35,130 nucleotides of DNA from an uncultured Eubacteriales bacterium (GCA_900550585.1 URST01000014.1:1-35130), one strand, 5' to 3'. Counted from the first letter of the stretch, positions 24,482 to 33,139 are shown. Notes: a model not told the origin generated them from the sequence alone. A program made the numbers and translations.

Positions 24482-25185
24482 TCGACCTGCACAGCCACAT
24501 CCTGCCGCAGATGGATGACGGCAGCCGCAGCGTGGACGAAAGTCTGCAGATGCTGGCGGCACTGGCCGCCCAGGGCGTTACGGACGTGGCGGCCACGCCG
24601 CATTTCTATGCATCGGAAAACAGCCCCGAACGGTTTCTGGCCCGCCGCCGCCACGCCTGGCAGCGGCTGGCGCCGCACCTGACGGCGTCGCTGCCCACCG
24701 TGCATCTGGGGGCAGAGGTGCTGTACTTCGAGGGCATCGCCGGGTATGACGAGCTGACGCAGCTGTGCCTTGCCGGCACGGATACGCTGCTGCTGGAGAT
24801 GCCGTTCCGCCCGTGGAGCCGCCGGATGTACGACGAGCTGCGGGAGCTGACGGCCCGGCGGGACGTGACGGTGCTGCTGGCGCATATGGAGCGCTACCTC
24901 CCCTATGTGGAGGAGGCCGACTGGCAGCGCATGACCCGCGGCGGCGTGCTGCTCCAGTCCAACGCCGACTTTTTCTGCGGCTTTTCCACCCGCCGCAAGG
25001 CGCTGCGCCTGCTGCGGGAGGGATGGATCCGGGTGCTGGGTACGGACTGCCACAACATGACATCCCGGGCGCCCCGCATGGACGAGGCGGTGCGCCGCAT
25101 CGCCCGGTCACTGGGCGAGGACGCGGTGCTGCGTCTGGAGACGCAGGCGGCGGCCCTGCTGCCGGCAAGGGAGGCGGCTCCATGA
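24478..25185 (+). CDS. PHP-domain protein-tyrosine phosphatase (CpsB/CapC/YwqE type)
   Basis: A 235-residue metal-dependent phosphatase of the PHP family. Metal ligands are visible: HSH in IDLHSHILP (residues 5-7), DDGS, ATPHF, a Glu in HLGAEVLYF, LLAHMERY and GTDCHN. It dephosphorylates the tyrosine cluster of the BY-kinase, with which its gene overlaps by ATGA. The length matches CpsB. No Shine-Dalgarno of its own is needed given the coupling. Confidence 0.92.
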   Translation: MIDLHSHILPQMDDGSRSVDESLQMLAALAAQGVTDVAATPHFYASENSPERFLARRRHAWQRLAPHLTASLPTVHLGAEVLYFEGIAGYDELTQLCLAGTDTLLLEMPFRPWSRRMYDELRELTARRDVTVLLAHMERYLPYVEEADWQRMTRGGVLLQSNADFFCGFSTRRKALRLLREGWIRVLGTDCHNMTSRAPRMDEAVRRIARSLGEDAVLRLETQAAALLPAREAAP

Positions 25186-25916
25186 AAAAGAAACTGCTTT
25201 TGATCGGCATCGCGCTGGCGGTGCTCATCGCCGCGTACCTGCTGTGGACGTTCCGGACCGTCACACCGGAGGCACCGCCTGCGGCGGAGCCCGCTGCGGC
25301 GGACAACACATCGGACGGCGCGGCAGAGCCGGCCTATACCAGCCCCATCGACTTCGCCGCTCTGCAAGAGCGCTGCGGCGACATCTATGCCTGGCTGGAC
25401 ATCCCGGATACGGACATCAGCTATCCGGTGGTGCAGAACGCGGACGATACCTACTACCTGACCCGGGACATCGACGGCAATTACGACGCGGCAGGCTCCC
25501 TGTTCACGGAGAGCGCCTACAACGGCACCGCCATGGACGACCCGGTGACGGTGATCTACGGACACCGCATGAACAGCAATGTCATGTTCAGCACCCTGCA
25601 GAAAACCTATTCCGACCCCGACAGCTTTCATGCCCACCGGGAGGTGGTGCTGTACCTGCCGGAGCAGGAGATCCACGCACAGGTGTTCGCGGCGGTGCCC
25701 TACGACAACCGGCACATCCTGTATAACTACAATTTTGAGAGCGCGCGGATGACCCGCCTGTTCCTCAACAGCGTGCGGGAGGTGCGCGCCATCGGCGCCA
25801 ACCTGGAGACGGAGGACTTCCCGGAGGAGGGCGACCGGATGCTGATCCTGTCCACCTGCCTGCAAGGGAACCGGCAGATGCGGTATCTGGTGCTGGCGAA
25901 ATGGACGCCGTCCTGA
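25182..25916 (+). CDS. srtB: Class B sortase
   Basis: A 244-residue transpeptidase with an N-terminal signal anchor (about residues 4-22) and an extracellular sortase barrel. Catalytic residues are His128 in IYGHRMN, Cys226 in LILSTCLQ and Arg234 in RQMRYL. The N-terminal helix region before the barrel (IDFAALQERCGDIYAWLDIPDTDISYPVVQ) is the class B layout. It links surface proteins to peptidoglycan. The neighbouring gene encodes a protein with the signal SPQTG, matching the (S/P)PxTG preference described for the class B sortase of C. difficile. The start overlaps the phosphatase stop by ATGA. Confidence 0.92.
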   Translation: MKKKLLLIGIALAVLIAAYLLWTFRTVTPEAPPAAEPAAADNTSDGAAEPAYTSPIDFAALQERCGDIYAWLDIPDTDISYPVVQNADDTYYLTRDIDGNYDAAGSLFTESAYNGTAMDDPVTVIYGHRMNSNVMFSTLQKTYSDPDSFHAHREVVLYLPEQEIHAQVFAAVPYDNRHILYNYNFESARMTRLFLNSVREVRAIGANLETEDFPEEGDRMLILSTCLQGNRQMRYLVLAKWTPS

Positions 25917-26002
25917 AAAGCGGCACATCTGTACCCGATAAGTGCAAGGCACTTCTGAAAATAGTAAGTCTATCACGCAAGTGAGAAAGGGGAAATTTCA
26001 TT

Positions 26003-26713
26003 ATGAAGAAGCTTATGACCATGTTCCTGGCGCTGGCTCTGGCCGCGTCCCTGACGGTGCCCGCGCTGGCGACCTTTACGCCCAGCGTGGAGAACAAGGG
26101 CGCACCGGAGATCGTCTCCGCCACCCTGGCCGACGGCACGGACGTTAAGGACAGCATCCTTGTGACGCCCTATGCCCGGCACGGCACGGCCATCGACACC
26201 ATCAAACAGAGCCTGGAGGATGCCCACAAGGACGTGCAGAACGCCGGTACCATGGACAAGCTGACCGCCGAGGTCAACACCTGGCTGGCTGCCAAGCACG
26301 CCGGTGTGAAGGCCGAGGACCTGCTGGCCTCCGACCTGTTCGATGTCAGCTATGTGGACGCCAGCGGCAACGTGGCGGCGCTGGACCAGCCTGTGACCAT
26401 CACCTTCAAGCTGACGGTGCCCGTGGACGACGTCCTGCTGGTGCTGCACAAGAACAGCAGCGGCTGGGAGCTGATGAACAAGGATGACACGGCCAAGTAT
26501 CAGAAGATCGACAAGTACCAGGTGAAGGTCACCTTCGATTCCCTGAGCCCCGTGGTGTTCGCCATCGACAGCGCGGAGTTCCATGTGGACCCCAACGGCC
26601 CCTCCTCCCCCCAGACCGGTGAGATCTCCCCCGTTGTGGTGATCGCGGGCATGACCATCGTGGCCGCCTGCGCCGCCGCCTATGTGGTGCGCAAAGAGAA
26701 GGCCGCCCGCTGA
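26003..26713 (+). CDS. Secreted protein with C-terminal SPQTG sorting signal (sortase substrate)
   Basis: A 236-residue protein with a signal peptide (residues 1-24, cleavage after ALA), a middle domain of about 170 residues that I do not recognise, and a typical sorting end. The end consists of SPQTGE (about residues 203-208), a hydrophobic helix VVVIAGMTIVAACAAAYVV and the positive tail RKEKAAR. The middle part is mixed alpha/beta with many Asp, Lys and Val and only one Trp pair. The adjacent class B sortase is the probable enzyme. The 86-bp gap from the sortase gene holds a small stem AAGTGC-AAG-GCACTT (25940-25954) and AAAGGGG 10 nt before the ATG, so it may be expressed at a higher level than its neighbours. 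Confidence 0.82.
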   Translation: MKKLMTMFLALALAASLTVPALATFTPSVENKGAPEIVSATLADGTDVKDSILVTPYARHGTAIDTIKQSLEDAHKDVQNAGTMDKLTAEVNTWLAAKHAGVKAEDLLASDLFDVSYVDASGNVAALDQPVTITFKLTVPVDDVLLVLHKNSSGWELMNKDDTAKYQKIDKYQVKVTFDSLSPVVFAIDSAEFHVDPNGPSSPQTGEISPVVVIAGMTIVAACAAAYVVRKEKAAR

Positions 26714-26740
26714 CGCGGTGCTGCGCCGGAGGACAGGCGT

Positions 26741-27745
26741 GTGAAAACGCAGGAGATGAAAAAACGGCCCATTGGGCGTATTGCGGCGGTGGCGGCCATT
26801 CTGGCTGCCGCCGCGGCAGTGCTTCTGCTGCTCTACGGCTGGGAGACGCGGCGTCAGAACACGGAGACGCCGGACCCCTACGCCGGGCAGGAGGAGTCGC
26901 TGACCTACTACAACGGCGCGTGGTACGCCCGCAGGGAGCTGGAGACGGTGCTGGTGATGGGCGTGGATAAGTACGCCGCAGACACGGAGACGGACAGTTA
27001 TGTCAACCAGGAACAGGCGGATTTCCTGCTGCTGCTGGTGCTGGACCGGAACGCCGGTGTCTGTACGGCGCTGCCCCTGAACCGCGACACCATGACGGAG
27101 ATCACGGCGCTGGGTCTGGCGGGCGAGCGCACCGGCAGCTTTACCGGGCAGCTGGCGCTGGCCCACACCTACGGCTCCGGCGGGCTGGACAGCGCCCATA
27201 ACGAAGGCCGCGCCGTGTCGACCCTGCTCTACGGCACGGAGATCGACCATGTGATGGCGTTCACCATGGATGCCGTACCGGTGCTCACCGATGCGGTGGG
27301 CGGCGTGCCGGTGGTGGTGGAGGACGACTTTTCCGCCATGACGGACCAGCTGCCCATGGGGCAGGAGGTCACGCTCCGGGGCGATCTGGCGCTGACATTT
27401 GTCCGGGGCCGCGGCAGCATGGGCGGTGAAAAGACCAACCTGAACCGTATGGCCCGGCAGAATGCGTATCTGCAGGGCCTGTACCGCCAGCTGCAGGGTG
27501 CGGCGCAGGACGAGGGCTTCCTGACCCAGCTGCTGCTGGAGCTGTCGCCGTATCTGGATACGGACTGCACGGCCGCCCAGCTCAACGACCTGTACCAGAC
27601 GGTGGTGCAGGACAGGCTGGAGGTGCTGGATGCCCCCGCCGGCGAAGCCGTGGAGGGCAGCGAGTTTATGGAGTTTTATGTAGATGAGGGCGCCCTGCAG
27701 CAGACGGTGATCGACCTGTTCTATGAACAGCGCGACCCGGCCTGA
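26741..27745 (+). CDS. LCP (LytR-CpsA-Psr) family protein
   Basis: A 334-residue membrane-anchored protein with one N-terminal helix (about residues 13-32) and an extracellular LCP domain: LVMGVDKYAADTETDS, an FLLLLVLDRN strand, ALPLNRDTM with the conserved Arg/Asp, LAHTYGSGG and LTFVRGRGSMGGEKTNLNRMARQ. LCP enzymes transfer lipid-linked glycopolymers (teichoic acid, capsule) to peptidoglycan. Position in this operon suggests that the polymer controlled by the kinase and phosphatase is attached to the wall. The start GTG at 26741 has GGAGGA about 7 nt upstream; an internal ATG at 26756 has no proper spacing. Confidence 0.87.
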   Translation: MKTQEMKKRPIGRIAAVAAILAAAAAVLLLLYGWETRRQNTETPDPYAGQEESLTYYNGAWYARRELETVLVMGVDKYAADTETDSYVNQEQADFLLLLVLDRNAGVCTALPLNRDTMTEITALGLAGERTGSFTGQLALAHTYGSGGLDSAHNEGRAVSTLLYGTEIDHVMAFTMDAVPVLTDAVGGVPVVVEDDFSAMTDQLPMGQEVTLRGDLALTFVRGRGSMGGEKTNLNRMARQNAYLQGLYRQLQGAAQDEGFLTQLLLELSPYLDTDCTAAQLNDLYQTVVQDRLEVLDAPAGEAVEGSEFMEFYVDEGALQQTVIDLFYEQRDPA

Positions 27746-27765
27746 CCGGGCGGAGGAGGCAATAT

Positions 27766-28242
27766 TTGAACCGAAGAAGCATCGGTACGCTGCTGTTGCT
27801 GCTGGCGATCCTGGGAGCACTGGCCTTTATCTGGGGCAACTCTCTGGACAGCGCTGTGGAGTCCTCCCTGAAAAGCGGACGGATGCGGGAGCTGATCCGG
27901 CCCCTGCTGGAGCTGCTGGTGGGACAGGGCAACGTCACCGACCATCTGGTGCGCAAGCTGGCGCACTTCACGGAGTTCGCCGTGCTGGGCGCGCTGTTGC
28001 TGCTGCTGACGGCGGCGGCCTTCCGGGTGCGGCTGCAAAGCGTGGTGAACTGCCAGTTTTTCCTGCTGCTGGCGGCGCTGACGGACGAGACGATCCAGAT
28101 CTTCACCGGCCGCGGGCCGCAGGTGCAGGATGTGTGGCTGGATTTCGCCGGCGGTACGGCGGGCCTGCTGGCCATGCTGGTGCTGGTGTGGCTGCTGCGG
28201 TGCCTGTTCCGCCCGCGGAAACGCCCGGCGGCAGACGTGTGA
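27766..28242 (+). CDS. VanZ-family membrane protein
   Basis: A 158-residue protein with four hydrophobic helices. The family signatures are FIWGNSL near the first helix, RKLAHFTEFAVLGALL in the middle and LTDETIQIFTGRGPQVQDVWLDFAGG before the last helix. VanZ confers low-level teicoplanin resistance in enterococci, but most chromosomal members have no known function, and some affect lipid or membrane properties. It starts with TTG preceded by GGAGGAGG. It is the last gene of the operon, closed by the terminator at 28248. Confidence 0.88.
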   Translation: MNRRSIGTLLLLLAILGALAFIWGNSLDSAVESSLKSGRMRELIRPLLELLVGQGNVTDHLVRKLAHFTEFAVLGALLLLLTAAAFRVRLQSVVNCQFFLLLAALTDETIQIFTGRGPQVQDVWLDFAGGTAGLLAMLVLVWLLRCLFRPRKRPAADV

Positions 28243-28247
28243 TATCG

Positions 28248-28284
28248 AAAAAGAGGGATGTCCCTGTGGGACATCCCTCTTTTT
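28248..28284 (+). terminator. Bidirectional terminator after the VanZ gene
   Basis: A perfect 17-bp stem (28248-28264 with 28268-28284) and TGT loop. The arms begin with AAAAA and end with TTTTT, so it can end the plus-strand operon and the convergent dipeptidase transcript. Confidence 0.93.
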
Positions 28285-28298
28285 CAGCTTTTGTGCCG

Positions 28299-29747
28299 TT
28301 ACCGGCAGTTTTTCAGCACCTTGCACACCAGCGCGTACATCCGCGCCGTGGAGGCCACGCCCAGCCGCTCCCGGGGGGAGTGGATGTCGTGGAGCTCCGG
28401 GCCCAGGGACACGGCATCCAGCCCCGGCATCTTGTTGATGAGCAGACCGCACTCCAGACCGCCGTGGGTGGCCATGATAACGCCGTCCTGCCCGGTGATG
28501 TCCTTGTAGGCAGCCATCACCGTGTCCCGCAGCGGGGACTGGCGGGCGTACTGCCACGCCGGGTAATCGCCGCGGGTGGACACGGTGCCGCCGGCGTACT
28601 CCACGATGGCGCGCACCCGCTGGAGCAGCATCTCCTTCTGGGTAGCCACGGAGGAGCGGATGGAGAACGAGAAGTGCAGACCGTCGTCCCCGGCGGTGAT
28701 GACGCCCAGATTCAGGGAGGTCTGGACAAGGCCGGGGAAGTCGGCGCTCATGACCTGCACGCCCTGGGGCAGCGCCAGCAGGACGTGGAGCATCCGGCTG
28801 GATGCATCGGCGGAGTAGGCCGCACCGGCCTCCGCCGCCCCGCAGGTGAGGGTCACGCCGCTGTCGGTGGCGGCGTATTCGTTTTTCAGGATGCCGTCGA
28901 ACTCCCGGATGAAGGCGTCGAAGTCCGCAGCCTTCCCGGCGGGAACAGCCACCACCGCGTCGCAGCGGGGGCAGATGACGTTGTCGAACTGACCGCCCCG
29001 CAGATCGGCGATGCGCAGGGCGCCCAGCCGCTCTATGGCGCTGTACAGCACCCGGCTGATGAGGTCATTGGCGCTGCCGCGTCCCTTGTCGATCTCCGCG
29101 CCGGAGTGACCGCCCTGCAGACCGGAGACGGTGACGGTGAAGCACGTCTCGCCGTCCAGCGGCTCCTTCACGGCGGGCAGGAAGCAGTCGGCCCGCAGGC
29201 CGCCGGCGCAGGAGACGGTGAACACGCCCTCCTCCTCGGAGTCCAGATTCAGGAGCCGCCGCCCCTTCAGGTCGGAGCAGTCCAGCGCCACAGCGCCGTC
29301 CATGCCCGTCTCCTCGTCCACGGTGATGACCGCCTCCAGCGGGGGATGGGGCAGGGAATCGTCGGCCAGAATGGCGAAGATCGCCGCCACGGCGATGCAG
29401 TCGTCGCCGCCCAGGGATGTCTTTTCCGCCCAGACGTACTGGCCGTCGGTGGCCAGATCCAGACCCTCACGGGCCATGTCCTTGGGGCAGTCCTCCGTCT
29501 GGGCGCAGACCATGTCCATGTGACCCTGCAGAATGACGGGGGCGGCATTTTCATAGCCGGGGGAGGCGCCCTTCCAGATGATGACGTTGTTGCATTCCTC
29601 CTGCCGGTACTGCAGGCCCAGCTCCTGGGCCATGGTCACGCACAGGTCGCTGATGATCCTGGTGTTGCCGCTGCCGTGGGGCACGGCGCACAGCCTTTCA
29701 AAGTAATGGAAAACCGCCTTGGGCTCCAGATGAGACAAAACACCCAT
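28299..29747 (-). CDS. pepD: Aminoacyl-histidine dipeptidase, M20 family (PepD type)
   Basis: A 482-residue zinc dipeptidase of the M20C (PepD) class that splits Xaa-His and other dipeptides in the cytoplasm. Zinc-site residues are His76 and Asp78 in LQGHMDMV, Asp115 in SLGGDDCIA, and the catalytic and bridging Glu145-Glu146 in VDEETGMDGA. The C-terminal histidines are in ATHGGLECG and HDIHSPRERL. The lid domain between the halves is intact (GLQGGHSGAEIDKG). The length is normal for PepD. AAAGGAG is 10 nt before the ATG. It is co-directional with the aminopeptidase P gene 30 bp upstream; together they would degrade imported peptides. Confidence 0.93.
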   Translation of the reverse strand: MGVLSHLEPKAVFHYFERLCAVPHGSGNTRIISDLCVTMAQELGLQYRQEECNNVIIWKGASPGYENAAPVILQGHMDMVCAQTEDCPKDMAREGLDLATDGQYVWAEKTSLGGDDCIAVAAIFAILADDSLPHPPLEAVITVDEETGMDGAVALDCSDLKGRRLLNLDSEEEGVFTVSCAGGLRADCFLPAVKEPLDGETCFTVTVSGLQGGHSGAEIDKGRGSANDLISRVLYSAIERLGALRIADLRGGQFDNVICPRCDAVVAVPAGKAADFDAFIREFDGILKNEYAATDSGVTLTCGAAEAGAAYSADASSRMLHVLLALPQGVQVMSADFPGLVQTSLNLGVITAGDDGLHFSFSIRSSVATQKEMLLQRVRAIVEYAGGTVSTRGDYPAWQYARQSPLRDTVMAAYKDITGQDGVIMATHGGLECGLLINKMPGLDAVSLGPELHDIHSPRERLGVASTARMYALVCKVLKNCR

Positions 29748-29776
29748 ACGTCAAAAACTCCTTTCAGAATGGTGGT

Positions 29777-31564
29777 TCAGCGATGCAGGGGCGCGGTGGC
29801 CGCGGCCAGCCACGCCTGCTCCTCCGCGGACAGCAGGGGCGCGACGGTATCGTACACCAGCCGGTGATAGTCGTTGAGCTGTGCCAGCTCCGCCTCCGTC
29901 AGCAGGGAGACATCAATGGCGTCCCGGTCGAAGGGGGCCATGGTCAGCGGCTCCAGATACAGGAACTGGCCGTAGTCCGTGGTCTCGCCGGTGCGCACCA
30001 GCACCAGATTTTCGTGGCGGATGCCGAACTTCCCGGCCTCGTAGTAGCCCGGCTCGTTGGAGATGACCATGCCCTCCTCCAGCGTGATGCGGCGTCCGTC
30101 GGCGCTGCGCCAGCGGAAGCTCTGCGGCCCCTCGTGGACGCTGAGGATGAAGCCCACGCCGTGACCGGTGCCGTGGTTGTAGTCGAGGCCCTGCTCCCAC
30201 AGGGGCAGGCGGGCCAGCACGTCCAGATTCTCGCCGGTAACGCCGTGGGGGAACCGGGCGGCGGCCAGCGCCAGATGGCCCTTGAGCACCAGCGTGAACA
30301 TCCGCTTCTCCTTCTGGGTAACAGGCCCCAGGGCGATGGTGCGGGTCACGTCGGTGGTGCCCTGCCGGTAGTGGGCGCCGGAGTCCACCAGCAGCAGCCC
30401 CTCCGGATGCAGGGGTACGTCCGTCTCCGGCGTGGGGTCATAGTGGACGATGGCGCCGTGGGGGCCGTAGCCGGCGATGGTGTCGAAGCTCAGGTCCAGA
30501 AAGTCCGGCTGTTCCGCCCGGAATGCCGCCAGTCTGGCGGCGGCGGACAGCTCCGTCATAGGCTCCTTCCCGATCCGGGTCTTGAGCCAGTACAGGAAAC
30601 GGCACAGCGCCGCGCCGTCCTTGACGTGGGCGGCACGGAAGCCCTCCGTCTCCTCCGACGTCTTGCAGGCCTTCATCAGAACGGCGGGACTGGGCTGATC
30701 CAGCACCTCCGCGTGGGATAGGCTCTCCATGATGCGGTAGTTGGCGGTGGCGCTGTCGGCCATGACCCGCGTCCCGGCGGGCAGGGCGCGCAGCATGTCA
30801 TAGACCTCGCCGTAGGGCCGCACGGTCACGCCGCAGGCGGCCAGCTTTCCGCCGATGTCCGCCGGGACGGCCTGGGGCTGGATGCACAGCTGCGCATCCT
30901 CCCGGCCGATCAGCAGGAACGATAGGAACACCGGCGTGCAGGCCACGTCGCCGCCCCGCAGGTTCAGCGCCCATGCGATCTCCGTCAGGCTGGTGAGCAG
31001 CAGGTACGCGGCGTCCTCCGCCGCCATCTTCTCCCGCAGCTTTGCCAGCTTTTCCTCCCGGGACAGGCCGCAGCCGGTCAGCTCCCACACGGGCCTGTCG
31101 GACAGGGCGGGACGGTCGGGCCACACGGCGTCTACCAGATCCTCGCCGCCGGCGAAGCGGATGTGCTTTGCCTCCAGCGCCTTTTCCAGCGTACCGGCAA
31201 AGCTGCTGGAGACGGTGCGCCCGTCGAAGCCCAGCACGCCGCCCTCCGGCAGGTGCTGCGCCAGAAATGCCCCGATGGCGGGGACGCCGGGCTGGCCCAT
31301 GCGCATCAGCTCGATGGTGCTGCCGGTCAGCTGCTCCGCCGCCTGCAGGAAGTAGCGGCCGTCCGTCCACAGCGCCGCCCGGTCCGGCAGCACCACCAGC
31401 GTGCCGGCGGAGCCGGTGAAGCCGGACAGATAGGCCCGTGCCTTAAAAAAGTCACCCACATATTCCGAGCCGTGGAAGTCATCCGTGACCACCACATAGC
31501 CGTCCATGCCGCGCTGCGCCATCTCCCGGCGCAGCTGGGCCAGACGTTCCGTTATGACCGTCAT
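29777..31564 (-). CDS. Aminopeptidase P family metallopeptidase (M24B, three-domain)
   Basis: A 595-residue Xaa-Pro aminopeptidase that removes N-terminal residues before proline. It has two creatinase-type N-terminal domains (first about residues 1-150) and a C-terminal pita-bread catalytic domain. The five metal ligands are in LVDSGAHYRQGTTDVTRT (two Asp), HGTGHGVG (His), ISNEPGYY (Glu) and IRHENLV (Glu). The length resembles eukaryotic XPNPEP1-like and clostridial forms rather than short PepQ. GGCGG lies about 9 nt before the ATG. It likely forms an operon with pepD. Confidence 0.93.
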   Translation of the reverse strand: MTVITERLAQLRREMAQRGMDGYVVVTDDFHGSEYVGDFFKARAYLSGFTGSAGTLVVLPDRAALWTDGRYFLQAAEQLTGSTIELMRMGQPGVPAIGAFLAQHLPEGGVLGFDGRTVSSSFAGTLEKALEAKHIRFAGGEDLVDAVWPDRPALSDRPVWELTGCGLSREEKLAKLREKMAAEDAAYLLLTSLTEIAWALNLRGGDVACTPVFLSFLLIGREDAQLCIQPQAVPADIGGKLAACGVTVRPYGEVYDMLRALPAGTRVMADSATANYRIMESLSHAEVLDQPSPAVLMKACKTSEETEGFRAAHVKDGAALCRFLYWLKTRIGKEPMTELSAAARLAAFRAEQPDFLDLSFDTIAGYGPHGAIVHYDPTPETDVPLHPEGLLLVDSGAHYRQGTTDVTRTIALGPVTQKEKRMFTLVLKGHLALAAARFPHGVTGENLDVLARLPLWEQGLDYNHGTGHGVGFILSVHEGPQSFRWRSADGRRITLEEGMVISNEPGYYEAGKFGIRHENLVLVRTGETTDYGQFLYLEPLTMAPFDRDAIDVSLLTEAELAQLNDYHRLVYDTVAPLLSAEEQAWLAAATAPLHR

Positions 31565-31623
31565 GTGATATACCGCCTTTCCCGGCGGCCCGCGCCGCCG
31601 TGTAGCTTTGTGATGTACAGATG

Positions 31624-31632
31624 ATTATATCA
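31624..31632 (-). promoter_or_regulatory. Extended -10 promoter of the peptidase operon
   Basis: On the minus strand TGATATAAT, an extended -10 (TGnTATAAT). No good -35 is seen at the usual distance, which is common for extended -10 promoters. Transcription would start about 55 nt before the aminopeptidase gene. Confidence 0.6.
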
Positions 31633-31691
31633 CAGGGAAATAAAAAAGTGTACCCCCATTTCCGCGCTGTATAAGGGCGGGACGGGCGGCG

Positions 31692-31697
31692 TATAAT
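31692..31697 (+). promoter_or_regulatory. Possible promoter -10 of the DUF6512-like gene
   Basis: A perfect TATAAT 31 bp before the start codon. The -35 region is poor (TGTATA at 31668-31673, 18-bp spacer). Confidence 0.45.
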
Positions 31698-31728
31698 AAG
31701 GCGATACTGCAAGAGGGGAGACGATGCT

Positions 31729-32268
31729 GTGAAGCGAAAGGACCAGAAATGGCATACATGGGAGGTAGCGGGGCTGTTCGCCGTCATCCTGCTGGGCAAC
31801 ACGCTGCACTTTGTGTACGACTGGACGGGGCAGGCCCGCTGGGCGGCGTATATCTCCGCCGTCAACGAGTCCACCTGGGAGCATATGAAGCTGCTGTTCG
31901 TGCCGTGGTTTTTGTGGACCATCGCCGAGTGCATCGGACTGCGCAGCCTGCGGCCCGCGGGCCCGCGGGCGGTAGGGCTGCTGGCGGGGCTGGCGGCCAT
32001 CCCCCTGCTGTTCTACGGCTATGTGGGCGTCACCGGCGTCAGCGTGGACGTGGTGAACATCCTCATCTTTCAGGCGGCGGTGCTGCTGGCCTTCTGGGTC
32101 AGCACGGCCCTGCAGAGGCGGGGCGCGCTGGCCGGGCCGGTGTGGCAGGCGGCGGGAGTGCTGGTGCTGGCGGCGGTGTGCGCGGCGTTCGCGGTATGGA
32201 CGGTGTCGCCGCCGGAGCTGCCGGTGTTCACCGACCCCACTGACGGGACGCGGGGCATCACAACGTAA
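31729..32268 (+). CDS. Membrane protein, DUF6512-like
   Basis: A 179-residue protein with about five hydrophobic helices and an N-terminal signature WEVAGLFAVILLGNTLHFVYDWTG, followed by VNESTWEHMKLLFVPWFLW, which I associate with DUF6512. No function is known. The start is GTG with GGGGAG 9 nt upstream; the nearby ATG at 31724 is closed after two codons. It is a single-gene unit between its own promoter and terminator. Confidence 0.7.
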   Translation: MKRKDQKWHTWEVAGLFAVILLGNTLHFVYDWTGQARWAAYISAVNESTWEHMKLLFVPWFLWTIAECIGLRSLRPAGPRAVGLLAGLAAIPLLFYGYVGVTGVSVDVVNILIFQAAVLLAFWVSTALQRRGALAGPVWQAAGVLVLAAVCAAFAVWTVSPPELPVFTDPTDGTRGITT

Positions 32269-32277
32269 AAGCCATGG

Positions 32278-32303
32278 AGAGCCGCCTTTAGGCGGCTCTT
32301 TTT
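32278..32303 (+). terminator. Terminator of the DUF6512-like gene
   Basis: A perfect 9-bp stem AGAGCCGCC/GGCGGCTCT (32278-32286, 32291-32299) with TTTA loop, followed by a run of T to 32303. Confidence 0.9.
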
Positions 32304-32304
32304 C

Positions 32305-32333
32305 TTGACCCCGTGGGAGGGATGGTTTATAAT
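32305..32333 (+). promoter_or_regulatory. Promoter of the xpaC-telA-TPM cluster
   Basis: TTGACC (32305-32310), 17-bp spacer, perfect TATAAT (32328-32333). Confidence 0.85.
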
Positions 32334-32377
32334 GGTGGCAACTATCGGGACCAGACCGAGGATCGGAGGCGACAGGA

Positions 32378-33094
32378 TTGAAAACAAAGACCATCGTGCA
32401 CAAATCAGCCGCGCCCATTTACGCGGCGGCGGTGACGTGGGTGCTGTACGCGCTGCTGTTCCCCCTGTATCAGGTGGGGCATTTCCTGCTGGCGGCGGCA
32501 GCCTCCGCCGCGGTGGCGCTGATCGCGCGCCTGTTCTGCAGGGACGTGACGGAGGAGGTGGAGATCCCCGAGGAGCCGGTGACCACCGGCGACCCGGAGC
32601 TGGATAAGATGATCGCCGACGGCGACGGGGCCATCAAGGCCATGCGTGCCCTGAACGACAGCATCCAGGACAAGACCATCTCCGGCCAGATCGACCGGCT
32701 GGAGGAGGTCAGCAGCCGCATCTTCCAGTATGTGAAGGACAACCCGGCCAAGCTGCCCCAGATCCGCAAGTTCATGTCCTACTACCTGCCCACCACCATC
32801 AAGCTGCTGACGGCCTACGACCAGATGAGCCGGCAGGGCGTCAGCGGTGAGAACATCACCGGCACCATGGAGAAGGTGGAGCGCATGATGTCCACCATCG
32901 TGCTGGCCTTTGAAAAGCAGCTGGACAGCCTGTTCGGCGACGAGGCCATGGACATCTCCACCGACATCACCGTGCTGGAGAACATGATGGTGCGGGAGGG
33001 CCTTGCATCGGACGACCTGCATAAGACCGCCCGGAGCGCGCCCCAGACTCAGCCGCCGCAGGATACCGACGGCGGCATCACGCTGGAGCTGTAA
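32378..33094 (+). CDS. XpaC-like protein (5-bromo-4-chloroindolyl phosphate hydrolysis family)
   Basis: A 238-residue protein with two N-terminal hydrophobic segments (about residues 13-30 and 35-52) and a helical cytosolic part (DPELDKMIADGDGAIKAMRALNDSI, RIFQYVKDNPAKLPQIRKFMSYYLPTTIKLL). The family name comes from B. subtilis XpaC; the true biochemical role is unknown. It starts with TTG, with GGAGG 8 nt upstream. The pairing with TelA downstream is conserved in Firmicutes (xpaC-yaaN in Bacillus), suggesting a common membrane-stress function. Confidence 0.85.
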   Translation: MKTKTIVHKSAAPIYAAAVTWVLYALLFPLYQVGHFLLAAAASAAVALIARLFCRDVTEEVEIPEEPVTTGDPELDKMIADGDGAIKAMRALNDSIQDKTISGQIDRLEEVSSRIFQYVKDNPAKLPQIRKFMSYYLPTTIKLLTAYDQMSRQGVSGENITGTMEKVERMMSTIVLAFEKQLDSLFGDEAMDISTDITVLENMMVREGLASDDLHKTARSAPQTQPPQDTDGGITLEL

Positions 33095-33139
33095 GAGAGA
33101 CGGAAAACACAATTTATCATACAGAAAGGAACCGAGAAC

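Noticed and set aside
27723..29867. A 714-codon plus-strand frame overlapping VanZ and PepD
   Set aside because: It runs through a 17-bp terminator stem and opposite an intact M20 peptidase. There is no recognisable domain.
31609..31634. Inverted repeat TGTGAT-N14-ATCACA near the peptidase promoter, resembling a CRP-type site
   Set aside because: The spacing (14) does not match the CRP/FNR spacing, and Clostridia of this type rarely use CRP in this way. It is probably chance overlap with the extended -10.
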